DNA of 6,580 nt. Source: an uncultured Ruminococcus sp. GTDB lineage: Bacteria; Bacillota; Clostridia; Lachnospirales; Lachnospiraceae. The notes beneath the pieces were generated by a model. The model was given only the letters and a program-made list of their open reading frames with translations. It was not told the DNA's origin and did no database searches. Each line of letters starts with the position of its first letter. The first letter of the stretch is position 1. Where the stretch lies: positions 1 through 6,580 of the forward strand of contig USKR01000075.1 of NCBI GenBank assembly GCA_900555215.1, written 5' to 3'. Positions 1-5,886 of this stretch are shown one piece after another. The translations under genes and the position numbers were made by a program.

Positions 1-620
1 GCGATCAGCGTGGCGATGGCAACGCCCATGACGCCCATGTGAAAGAGGACTACAAAGGCTGTGTCCAGAATGATGTTTATAATGCAGCAGATGATCAGGA
101 CATAGAGGGGGCTCTTTGAATCACCTGAGGCACGGAGGACAGCAGATCCCATGTTGTAGATCAGCACGAAGAGTATGCCCGCAAAGTAGATCCGCAGATA
201 GGTCAGGGAGCCGTCCATGGTCTCTGCCGGAGTATTCATAAGACGGAGCATGAAGGGAGCCGTCAGTATCCCGATAAATGTAAGCGCGATCCCTCCTGCA
301 GCAGCAATGGCGTATGCATTGTGGAGACCGGCGTTCGCTGTCTTTTCTTTCCCCGCGCCTGTGAACTGCGCGATGGTCACGGCAGCACCCGAGGAGAGCC
401 CGGTGAAGAAGCCTACCACAAGGGCAACGATCTGGGCGGAAGAACCGCCTACGCTCGCAAGCGCTTCTTTTCCCACAAACTGCCCCACGATCACACTGTC
501 GATCGTATTATAAAGCTGCTGAAAAAAAGTTCCGAGCAGGATAGGGAAGAAGAACAGGAGAAGCTGCTTCCAGATGATGCCTTCTGTAATCTCGTTTTTT
601 GTCTGCTGTATGGTTTCCAT
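1..620 (-). CDS. MATE family efflux transporter, 5' part (runs off left edge)
   Basis: An inner-membrane multidrug or metabolite exporter of the MATE family, which normally couples substrate export to Na+ or H+ entry. The 206 residues present are about the first 45% of a usual protein of roughly 450 residues; the rest lies beyond position 1. The translation starts METIQQTKNEITEG and then shows successive hydrophobic segments typical of the first half of the 12-helix fold. Family signatures are visible: QLYNTIDSVIVGQFVG in the first helix and loop, and SAVLRASGDSKSPLY before the fifth or sixth helix. The ATG at 618-620 is preceded by AAAGGAG (629-635 on the complementary strand) at suitable spacing, which fixes the start. 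It is transcribed divergently from the polymerase gene, with about 140 bases between the starts. The substrate cannot be told. The gene looks intact as far as it goes. Confidence 0.9.
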   Translation of the reverse strand, partial: METIQQTKNEITEGIIWKQLLLFFFPILLGTFFQQLYNTIDSVIVGQFVGKEALASVGGSSAQIVALVVGFFTGLSSGAAVTIAQFTGAGKEKTANAGLHNAYAIAAAGGIALTFIGILTAPFMLRLMNTPAETMDGSLTYLRIYFAGILFVLIYNMGSAVLRASGDSKSPLYVLIICCIINIILDTAFVVLFHMGVMGVAIATLI

Positions 621-654
621 GAAAAATTCTCCTTTGAGCGTATTCGGCATATGT

Positions 655-683
655 ATTATAATCTCAGTCACTGAAAAGAGCAA
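655..683 (-). promoter_or_regulatory. Probable sigma-A promoter of the MATE gene
   Basis: Read on the minus strand, TTGCTC (678-683) and a perfect TATAAT (655-660) are separated by 17 bases, about 35 bases upstream of the MATE start codon. The -10 is ideal and the -35 is weak. The spacer contains the small dyad TCAGT-C-ACTGA (664-674), which could be an operator but is short enough to be chance. Confidence 0.55.
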
Positions 684-696
684 CATAATACAAAAA

Positions 697-708
697 GAAC
701 ACTTGTTC
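697..708. promoter_or_regulatory. LexA/DinR SOS box
   Basis: GAAC-ACTT-GTTC is a perfect match to the conserved arms of the Gram-positive LexA (DinR) operator, GAAC-N4-GTTC. It overlaps the likely -35 hexamer of the downstream polymerase gene, so bound LexA would block RNA polymerase. This predicts induction of the polymerase and YolD-like genes by DNA damage. The box lies 13 bases beyond the -35 of the divergent MATE gene, so it is less likely to control that gene. Confidence 0.85.
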
Positions 709-731
709 GAATTGGGTATTTATGTTATCCT
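703..731 (+). promoter_or_regulatory. Probable SOS promoter of the umuC-like/yolD-like operon
   Basis: TTGTTC (703-708) and TATCCT (726-731) are spaced by 17 bases, with the start codon 32 bases further on. The -35 hexamer is partly formed by the right arm of the SOS box, a common arrangement for LexA-repressed promoters. The -10 is only a moderate match. Confidence 0.55.
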
Positions 732-763
732 AAAAAAAACGAAGCCGAAGGGAGGATGTGAAG

Positions 764-2287
764 ATGACAGACAGAACCTATATCGCGATCGACCTGAAGT
801 CATTTTATGCATCCGTGGAGTGCGTAGAGCGGGGACTGGACCCAATGACAACGAATCTGGTGGTGGCGGACAAAAGCCGTACGGAGAAAACGATCTGCCT
901 TGCCGTTTCTCCTTCCCTGAAAGCATATGGTATCCCCGGCAGACCGAGGTTGTTCGAAGTAGTGCAGAAGGTCAGGGAGGTCAACGGTGTCAGAAAGAAA
1001 AATGCGCCGGGGCGTAAGCTGACAGGGTCGTCCTGTCAGTCTCCGGAGCTGGAAAAGGATCCGGCGCTGGCGGTGGATTTTGTGACTGCGCCGCCCCGGA
1101 TGGCGCGCTATATGGAAGTCAGCGGGGAGATTTATAACGTTTACCTCAAATATATCGCTCCGGAGGATATCCATGTCTACTCGATCGATGAAGTGTTTAT
1201 TGACGCGTCTTCCTATCTGAGAACTTATCAGATGACGGCCCGTGAGCTTGCGATGAAGATGATCCTGGACGTGCTTGAGACAACCGGGATCACCGCTGCG
1301 GCAGGGATCGGTACGAACCTGTATCTTTGCAAAACCGCGATGGATATCGAGGCGAAACATATCCCGGCGGATGAGAATGGCGTGCGGATTGCGGAGCTTG
1401 ATGAGATGTCCTACCGCAGATTGCTGTGGTCCCACCGTCCGCTCACTGACTTCTGGAGAATAGGGCGGGGGTATGCAAAGAAGCTGGAGGAACAAGGGCT
1501 GTACACAATGGGAGATATTGCCAGGTGCTCTCTCGGCAAGCCGGCAGATTACTACAACGAGGACCTTCTCTATCATATGTTCGGAGTTAATGCAGAACTG
1601 CTGATCGATCATGCGTGGGGCTGGGAGCCGTGCACCATGGCTGATATAAAGGCATATAAGCCTCAGAGCAGCAGTGTGGGATCAGGGCAGGTACTGCACT
1701 GTCCCTATCCGTTTGACAAGGCAGGGCTGGTAGTCCGGGAGATGGCGGATCAGCTTGCTCTGGATTTGGTGGATAAGGACCTGGTTGCGGATCAGATCGT
1801 GCTGACAGTCGGGTATGATATTGACAATCTGAGAGATCCGGCGCTGCGCAGGCAGTATAGCGGAGAGGTGAAGACAGACCGGTACGGACGGAAGATCCCG
1901 AAGCATGCCCATGGAACAGTCAGCTTAAAGCAGCATACTTCGTCTGCAAAGCAGATCGTGCAGGCGGTCACGGAGCTGTATGACCGGATCACAGATCGAA
2001 AGCTTCTGGTACGCCGGATCAGCATGGCGGCAGGACATGTGATCCCCAGGTCCGAAGCTCTGGGGAAAATACAGTTTGAGCAGATGAATCTTTTTACGGA
2101 TTACGCTGCGCTCGAGAAAGAGAAGGAAAAGGAACAGGGGGAACAGGAGAGGGAGCGGAAGATGCAGGAGGCTGTGCTGGAGATTAAGAAAAAATTCGGG
2201 AAAAACGCGATCTTAAAAGGACTGAATTTGGAGGAAGGATCAACTGCGAGAGAGAGGAACAGCCAGATAGGAGGACATAGGGCATGA
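764..2287 (+). CDS. Y-family translesion DNA polymerase, UmuC-like
   Basis: A 507-residue error-prone polymerase that copies past damaged bases. Motif I is IAIDLKSFYASVE, with catalytic D10 and aromatic steric-gate position Y15. The second catalytic motif is YSIDEVFID, with D142 and E143. A basic insertion (about 72-120) precedes it, followed by a helix-hairpin-helix thumb region (about 227-285) and the little finger (about 300-435). QMNLF at 440-444 fits the sliding-clamp binding consensus QxxLF. A highly charged helical tail and the sequence KKFGKNAILKG follow. ATG 764 is chosen because AAGGGAGG (748-755) is 8 bases upstream; the in-frame GTG at 758 sits only 2 bases from it. The stop overlaps the next start as ATGA. 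It is related to the chromosomal and phage UmuC-like proteins of Bacillus (YqjW, UvrX). Members of this group are sometimes mislabelled DNA methylase; there is no methylase motif here. All key residues are present, so it is probably active. Confidence 0.93.
   Translation: MTDRTYIAIDLKSFYASVECVERGLDPMTTNLVVADKSRTEKTICLAVSPSLKAYGIPGRPRLFEVVQKVREVNGVRKKNAPGRKLTGSSCQSPELEKDPALAVDFVTAPPRMARYMEVSGEIYNVYLKYIAPEDIHVYSIDEVFIDASSYLRTYQMTARELAMKMILDVLETTGITAAAGIGTNLYLCKTAMDIEAKHIPADENGVRIAELDEMSYRRLLWSHRPLTDFWRIGRGYAKKLEEQGLYTMGDIARCSLGKPADYYNEDLLYHMFGVNAELLIDHAWGWEPCTMADIKAYKPQSSSVGSGQVLHCPYPFDKAGLVVREMADQLALDLVDKDLVADQIVLTVGYDIDNLRDPALRRQYSGEVKTDRYGRKIPKHAHGTVSLKQHTSSAKQIVQAVTELYDRITDRKLLVRRISMAAGHVIPRSEALGKIQFEQMNLFTDYAALEKEKEKEQGEQERERKMQEAVLEIKKKFGKNAILKGLNLEEGSTARERNSQIGGHRA
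2269..2274 (+). promoter_or_regulatory. Ribosome binding site of the yolD-like gene inside the polymerase gene
   Basis: AGGAGG lies inside the last codons of the polymerase gene, 9 bases before the ATG at 2284. With the ATGA overlap this indicates a coupled operon and roughly matched synthesis of the two proteins. Confidence 0.8.
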
Positions 2288-2727
2288 ATTATGAGGATAT
2301 TATCGGGCTGCCGCATCATGTATCACAGAGACATCCCCATATGCCTGTCTCTGACCGGGCGGCTCAGTTTGCGCCGTTCGCCGCGCTGACAGGATATGGG
2401 GATGTGATAAAGGAGACCGCAAGGCAGACAGAAGAAAGACCGGAACTTTCAGAGGATGAAAGGGCAGCGCTGGATTATAAACTGCATGCAGTCCTGAGTA
2501 TCCCTGGTCAAAAACCGGAGATCACGATTACTTATTTTGTGCCCGATCCAAGAAAATCCGGAGGAGCGTTCCGGAAAGCAGCGGGGAGGATCAGGAGGGT
2601 GGATGAAGCGGAAAACAGGATCATCCTTGAGCTCCCGGAAGAGGACGGCTGTGTTTCTCTGCTTTCTGTGCGGATGCGGGACATACTGGATATCAGTGTT
2701 ACTGCTCCGCGAGGAAACAGAAGGTGA
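2284..2727 (+). CDS. YolD-like family protein
   Basis: A 147-residue protein of the YolD-like family, which is found in Firmicutes next to UmuC-like polymerases and has been proposed as the functional counterpart of UmuD. It is recognised by the N-terminal block YEDIIGLPHHVS (3-14) and the signature DRAAQFAPFAALTGY (24-38), followed by IKETARQTEE. The second half (about 75-137) is predicted beta-rich, with ITITYFVPD and a closing MRDILDIS. I see no UmuD or LexA-type Ser-Lys protease motif, so any role as a polymerase partner is not through known UmuD chemistry. It is translationally coupled to the polymerase by the ATGA overlap and should share its SOS control. The last 9 residues or so (VTAPRGNRR) are read from DNA antisense to the truncated CMD gene and may be a recently acquired tail. 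Confidence 0.88.
   Translation: MNYEDIIGLPHHVSQRHPHMPVSDRAAQFAPFAALTGYGDVIKETARQTEERPELSEDERAALDYKLHAVLSIPGQKPEITITYFVPDPRKSGGAFRKAAGRIRRVDEAENRIILELPEEDGCVSLLSVRMRDILDISVTAPRGNRR
2693..2727. other. Probable rearrangement junction between the yolD-like and CMD genes
   Basis: The last bases of the yolD-like gene overlap the 3' end of the opposing CMD gene by 29 bases, and the CMD reading frame stops at this point in the middle of a domain. The simplest reading is that foreign or rearranged DNA joined here and removed the end of the CMD gene. No direct repeat, transposase remnant or inverted repeat is visible at the joint. Confidence 0.5.
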
Positions 2728-3229
2728 TCATTTCCCGCTGTTTTAAATCCAGCCCTGTACGGGTGTAGTAATCTCCGAAACAGTTGTCTGCCAGCCAGCG
2801 GTTAATGTGACCTGCCTTCCATGCTTCTTTCATTTGTTCTCCAAATATGTCTGCCTGAACCTGTACTCCCTTTTCCAGACGGTCTCCCATTGTGGTAGTC
2901 GCCTGTCCCTCCAGCGGGAGATCCACTCCCCGGGCTGTGAGGATATCGTTTGCAGCGTCCAGGAAGGGGCGGACGCGTCCGATACCGAGATAATCAACTG
3001 CCTGATAGATGACTTCTTTCAGCATGACAGGAGTGAGACCGGCGTCCAGCGCCCGGGGCACTTCCAGGCGGAACTCGTCGATGCCCTGGCATCCGAGCAG
3101 AGTGGCAGTGACCGCCATATGGCGAGTTACATCGTCAAGCTGCTGCCCCTCTTCATTTACGACCTCATCAAAAGCAAAGTGCTCAAAACGTTCAATAAAT
3201 TCAGGATCTGTCTTCTTGTAATCTCTCAT
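2699..3229 (-). CDS. Carboxymuconolactone decarboxylase (CMD) family protein, 3'-truncated
   Basis: A 176-residue remnant of a two-domain CMD/AhpD-like protein. The first CMD domain (about 32-100) includes HMAVTATLLGCQGIDEF and the helix ALDAGLTPVMLKEVIYQAVDYLG. The second begins near 143 and ends at REMITFCFLAEQ, just before the place where CMD domains carry their conserved Cys-x2-Cys or Cys/His stretch. In the first domain only C47 is present at that position and the downstream His is absent, so the lost half probably held the reactive residues. Full-length relatives are, from memory, about 230-250 residues. The start ATG (3227-3229) has AGGAGG 9 bases upstream. The cupin gene ends 18 bases before it, so the two form a unit. 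It runs antisense into the yolD-like gene, with no terminator between. It may be a pseudogene; the shortened product might fold only in its first domain. Confidence 0.82.
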   Translation of the reverse strand: MRDYKKTDPEFIERFEHFAFDEVVNEEGQQLDDVTRHMAVTATLLGCQGIDEFRLEVPRALDAGLTPVMLKEVIYQAVDYLGIGRVRPFLDAANDILTARGVDLPLEGQATTTMGDRLEKGVQVQADIFGEQMKEAWKAGHINRWLADNCFGDYYTRTGLDLKQREMITFCFLAEQ

Positions 3230-3247
3230 TGTGAAGTGCCTCCTATT

Positions 3248-3682
3248 TTACAATCTGGAATAAGTTTCGTCATCTACTGCTTCGAGCCATTCATTGCTCG
3301 TCTCTGTGCCCGGCGCTTCGAAGGCAATGTGGGAGAACCAGCTGTCAGCCTTCGCCCCGTGCCAGTGCTTTACCTCCGGCGGAATGACGATGACTGTGCC
3401 GGGCTCCAGGCTCACAGGATCTTTCCCTTCTTCCTGATACCAGCCGCTTCCGGCAGTGCAGATCAGGATCTGACCGCCGCCTGTTTTTGCATGATGGATG
3501 TGCCAGTTATTCCGGCATCCCGGCTCAAATGTTACGTTCGCGAGGAAAAGACCGCACTCATCGGGGGCAGTCAGCGGATTCAGATAAGAATTACCGATAA
3601 AATACTGCGCAAAAGCGGAGTTTTCTGCTCCCAGACCGAATACGTTAGCTTTATCAAATGTTTCTTTGTCCTGGATTTTCAT
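3248..3682 (-). CDS. Cupin domain-containing protein
   Basis: A 144-residue single-domain cupin, probably a cytoplasmic metal-binding protein acting on a small molecule that cannot be named. Motif 1 is GCRNNWHIHHAKTGGGQ: H61 and H63 are likely ligands, and Q71 stands where many cupins have Glu. Motif 2 is GTVIVIPPEVKHWHG, with H106 as the likely last ligand. The C-terminal WFSHIAFEAPGTETSNEWLE is typical of small cupins encoded beside CMD proteins. The start ATG (3680-3682) follows AAGGAGG (3692-3698) at 9 bases. It is the first gene of a two-gene unit with the CMD gene, downstream of lysR in the same direction but with its own promoter-like sequence. It looks intact, in contrast to its partner. 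Related proteins are often annotated cupin, or carboxymuconolactone decarboxylase-associated cupin. Confidence 0.9.
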   Translation of the reverse strand: MKIQDKETFDKANVFGLGAENSAFAQYFIGNSYLNPLTAPDECGLFLANVTFEPGCRNNWHIHHAKTGGGQILICTAGSGWYQEEGKDPVSLEPGTVIVIPPEVKHWHGAKADSWFSHIAFEAPGTETSNEWLEAVDDETYSRL

Positions 3683-3726
3683 AATAAAATGCCTCCTTAG
3701 ATCATAAGTTCTGTTTTGGAATACTT

Positions 3727-3761
3727 ACATTTTAGATCCGGCATTATAAAATGTCTAATGC
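3727..3761. repeat. Two interlocking inverted repeats at the cupin promoter (candidate LysR-type sites)
   Basis: GCATTA-N9-TAATGC (3741-3761) contains a T-N11-A core, the usual LysR-type pattern. ACATTTTA-N12-TAAAATGT (3727-3754) overlaps it. The centres are about 10.5 bases apart, that is one helical turn. Both cover the -10 element. The assignment to the LysR protein encoded next door is inferred from position and from the shared GCATT half-site upstream of lysR. Confidence 0.45.
3743..3748 (-). promoter_or_regulatory. -10 element of the cupin-CMD promoter
   Basis: A perfect TATAAT on the minus strand, about 61 bases before the cupin start codon. No good -35 is found at 16-18 bases (TGAAAT is the best), which suits a promoter that needs an activator such as the neighbouring LysR-type protein. 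Confidence 0.5.
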
Positions 3762-3798
3762 TTAAATTTCATCGATTTCAATGCCCGGAAGGTATTGA

Positions 3799-4689
3799 TC
3801 AGCCCAGCCGTTCAGTCACCTTCTTAAGAAACAGCTCTGCCGCAGGAGAGAAGATCTGATATTTCTTCCATATGATATTCAGCCCGGATTCAAGCCTTGG
3901 CTTTAGCGGACGGAAGCAGAGACTGCTCTTATCCGATGTGTCAGCCAGCTTATCGATGGTGACAGCGTACCCTGCGCCCGCTTCTACCATGATGGCCGCA
4001 TTGTATATCAGGTTAAAAGTAGTCACAATGTCCAGTTTGTCAAAGTCTTCTCCGAACCAGCCTGTAAATTCATTTTTATCCATTCGTGAGGACAATGCCT
4101 GTCTGGAACAGAGCAGCGGGACGCCCAGCAGGTCTTCCCTTTCTATATACTTTTTTGAGGCGAGCGGGCAGTCTTTGGGCATAAGGACGCCCCAGATATC
4201 CCTGTCCGGAAGATTAATGTAATTATATTTTGAAATATCTGCCGGCTGGATCAGAATGCCGAAATCCAGGAGACCTTTGTCCAGCCGTTCTGTCACATCC
4301 TGTGCGTTCCCGCTGTACAGATGGCAGTGGATGCCGGGGTAGGCATCACGCATTTCCTTTTTGATCTCCGCCACTGTCTTTATGGCGCGGGTCTCTCCGC
4401 TCCCGATATAAATATCCCCGCTTATAGTGTTTTCCAGAGAGATAAATTCTGCTTCTGTTTTGTCTACCATGGCTATGATCTCTTCGGCACGTTTCCGCAG
4501 CAGCATCCCCTCCGGGGTGAGGACAACCTGATGACTTTTTCTTATAAGAAGCTGCTGACCGAGCTCATTTTCCAGATCCTTGATCTGGCGGGACAGAGTC
4601 GGCTGGGTCAGATGCAGAAAGTTCGCGGCAGCTGTGATATTTCCCTCACGCGCAACTGCGAGAAAATAGCGCAGGACTCTCAGTTCCAT
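3799..4689 (-). CDS. LysR family transcriptional regulator
   Basis: A 296-residue LysR-type regulator of normal length. The N-terminal winged helix-turn-helix (1-60) reads MELRVLRYFLAVAREGNI, then TAAANFLHLTQPTLSRQIKD as the recognition region, then the wing QLLIRKSHQVVLTPEG. A linker helix (about 61-86) leads to the two-lobed effector-binding domain (about 87-290), with typical segments such as IYIGSGETRAIKTVAEI, LLDFGILIQ and GVLMPKDCPLA. The ATG (4687-4689) follows AAGGGAG (4696-4702) at 6 bases. It is divergent from the alpha/beta hydrolase and upstream of cupin-CMD, so these are its likely targets; the ligand is unknown. A palindrome between its own -35 and -10 suggests autorepression, as is usual in the family. 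No defects are seen, although two of its likely target genes are damaged. Confidence 0.93.
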   Translation of the reverse strand: MELRVLRYFLAVAREGNITAAANFLHLTQPTLSRQIKDLENELGQQLLIRKSHQVVLTPEGMLLRKRAEEIIAMVDKTEAEFISLENTISGDIYIGSGETRAIKTVAEIKKEMRDAYPGIHCHLYSGNAQDVTERLDKGLLDFGILIQPADISKYNYINLPDRDIWGVLMPKDCPLASKKYIEREDLLGVPLLCSRQALSSRMDKNEFTGWFGEDFDKLDIVTTFNLIYNAAIMVEAGAGYAVTIDKLADTSDKSSLCFRPLKPRLESGLNIIWKKYQIFSPAAELFLKKVTERLG

Positions 4690-4754
4690 ATATTGCTCCC
4701 TTCTTTCCTGATCCGTTCCCGGCGGGGGAAGGATCGATTATATTAACTGCCCTG

Positions 4755-4784
4755 ATCGTAGCATTTTCATGAAATGCCTGTCAA
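4755..4784 (-). promoter_or_regulatory. Probable lysR promoter
   Basis: On the minus strand a perfect TTGACA (4779-4784) and TACGAT (4755-4760) are 18 bases apart, about 65 bases before the lysR start. A TATAAT lies closer (4737-4742) but has no fitting -35. Confidence 0.5.
4761..4777. promoter_or_regulatory. Palindromic operator candidate GCATTTTCATGAAATGC
   Basis: Arms GCATTT and AAATGC flank a 5-base centre. The dyad fills almost exactly the spacer between the -35 and -10 hexamers of the lysR promoter and lies upstream of the divergent hydrolase gene. Its half-site GCATT/AATGC recurs in the cupin promoter dyad. The position fits autorepression of lysR and control of the divergent gene. 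It lacks the strict T-N11-A at its own centre, so the assignment is tentative. Confidence 0.5.
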
Positions 4785-4811
4785 GTATAGGGAGATATGG
4801 AAACAAGGTAT

Positions 4812-4840
4812 TTGCTATCGCTCTTTTGCGGAGTTAGGAT
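4812..4840 (+). promoter_or_regulatory. Possible promoter of the alpha/beta hydrolase gene
   Basis: TTGCTA (4812-4817) and TAGGAT (4835-4840) are 17 bases apart, 45 bases before the start codon. Both are moderate matches, as expected for an activator-dependent promoter. Confidence 0.35.
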
Positions 4841-4885
4841 ATAGACAGAGAAGAAAATTTAAAGTTCAGAATGGAGGAATTTAAG

Positions 4886-5873
4886 ATGAAAGAAGAATTG
4901 ATCCTGACAGAAGACTGGGATAAGACATTCCCTAAGAGTGATAAAGTGAACCATCGCAAAGTCACGTTTCATAACCGTTACGGCATTACGCTGGCGGCAG
5001 ACCTCTACGAACCGAAAGATGCATCGGGAAAGCTTGCAGCGATCGCTGTCTGCGGTCCGTTCGGCGCTGTAAAGGAACAGGCTGCCGGTTTGTATGCGCA
5101 GACAATGGCAGAGAGGGGATTCCTTACCATCGCCTTTGACCCGTCCTATACGGGAGAGAGCGGCGGACAGCCTCGTTATATGGCTTCGCCGGATATTAAT
5201 ACAGAGGATTTTCAGGCTGCGGTAGATTTCCTTTCTGTACAGGATAACGCAGATCCGGATAAGATCGGAATCATCGGCATCTGCGGATGGGGCGGCATGG
5301 CGCTCAATACGGCAGCTCTGGATACAAGGATCAAAGCGGCAGTCGCATCAACGATGTATGATATGACCAGGGTGAATGCGAAAGGATATTTTGACTCGGA
5401 AGACTCTGCGGATGCCCGGTATGAGAAGAAAAAAGCGTTGAATGCGCAGCGCCTGGAGGATTACAGAAACGGAAACTATGCCCTTGGAGGGGGCGTTGTG
5501 GATCCGCTGCCTGAGGATGCGCCGTTCTTTGTGAAAGATTATTATGATTACTATAAGACAGACCGGGGATACCACGCGCGCATTGAATTCCAACGGCGGC
5601 TGGAACGTGACCGGATGCATGTCGTTTATGAATCAGCCTATCCTTCAGTACAGCAATGAGATACGCAGCGCAGTTTTGATCATCCATGGCGAGATGGCGC
5701 ACTCCTGCTATTTCAGCAGAGACGCTTATGCCAATATGGTAAAAGATAATCCGTATGCAGACAACAAAGAGCTGATGATCATCCCGGGCGCAGTGCATAC
5801 AGATCTGTATGACAGGACAGATGTAATCCCCTTTGACAAGATGACAGAGTTCTTCAAAAAAGCAATGAAGTAA
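4886..5873 (+). pseudogene. Alpha/beta hydrolase (DLH-like), frameshifted
   Basis: A cytoplasmic serine/cysteine-type hydrolase of the dienelactone-hydrolase-like group, with no signal peptide; the substrate is unknown. The first frame runs from ATG 4886 (GGAGG 8 bases upstream; the earlier ATG at 4871 overlaps that site) to a stop at 5657-5659, giving 257 residues. It holds HNRYGITLAADLYEP, CGPFGAVKEQ, FDPSYTGESGG and the nucleophile elbow GICGWGG (C133). From about 5580 the homologous protein continues in another frame: ALNSNGGWNVTG, then LIIHGEMAHS, then the catalytic-His region PGAVHTDLYD (His codon 5796-5798), ending at 5873. Restoring two bases in the CGCGCGC tract (5575-5581) gives one frame of 329 residues, which suggests loss of one CG unit. 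The encoded halves separate the nucleophile from the catalytic His, so the product should be inactive. A sequencing error is the main alternative. Confidence 0.85.
5575..5581 (+). repeat. CG-dinucleotide tract at the hydrolase frameshift
   Basis: CGCGCGC marks the point where the hydrolase changes frame. Slippage of one CG unit explains the two-base difference. No shifty heptamer or following hairpin is seen that would argue for programmed frameshifting. Confidence 0.65.
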
Positions 5874-5886
5874 AGGGGGCAGTCCT

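Noticed and set aside
217..674. Plus-strand open frames opposite the MATE gene
   Set aside because: They are shadows of the MATE coding strand, whose translation carries clear family motifs.
758..763. GTG at 758 as the start of the polymerase
   Set aside because: It is only 2 bases from the ribosome binding site; the ATG at 764 has 8-base spacing and puts motif I at the usual distance from the N-terminus.
800..1612. 270-codon open frame on the minus strand
   Set aside because: It is antisense to the polymerase catalytic core; Arg/His/Pro-rich noise without any motif.
764..2287. DNA methylase annotation sometimes given to this protein type
   Set aside because: The sequence has Y-family polymerase motifs (IDLKSFYASVE, YSIDE) and no methyltransferase motif such as FxGxG or PPY/PCQ.
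2807..3700. 297-codon open frame on the plus strand
   Set aside because: It lies antisense to the clearly homologous cupin and CMD genes, has no recognisable domain and no ribosome binding site, and its composition is that of a shadow frame.
3762..3800. Possible lysR terminator after the stop
   Set aside because: There are short palindromes such as ATCGAT but no GC-rich stem followed by a T-run on the minus strand.
4871..4885. ATG at 4871 as the start of the hydrolase
   Set aside because: The GGAGG ribosome binding site would lie inside the coding sequence; the ATG at 4886 is correctly spaced from it.
5575..5600. Programmed ribosomal frameshift in the hydrolase
   Set aside because: There is no slippery heptamer, internal Shine-Dalgarno or stimulatory hairpin at the joint, and a +1 or -2 shift would be needed. 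A two-base loss in the CG tract is simpler.
5544..5873. The C-terminal hydrolase frame as an independent gene
   Set aside because: Its first 11 codons overlap the homologous upstream frame, it has no good ribosome binding site, and its sequence continues the hydrolase family C-terminus.
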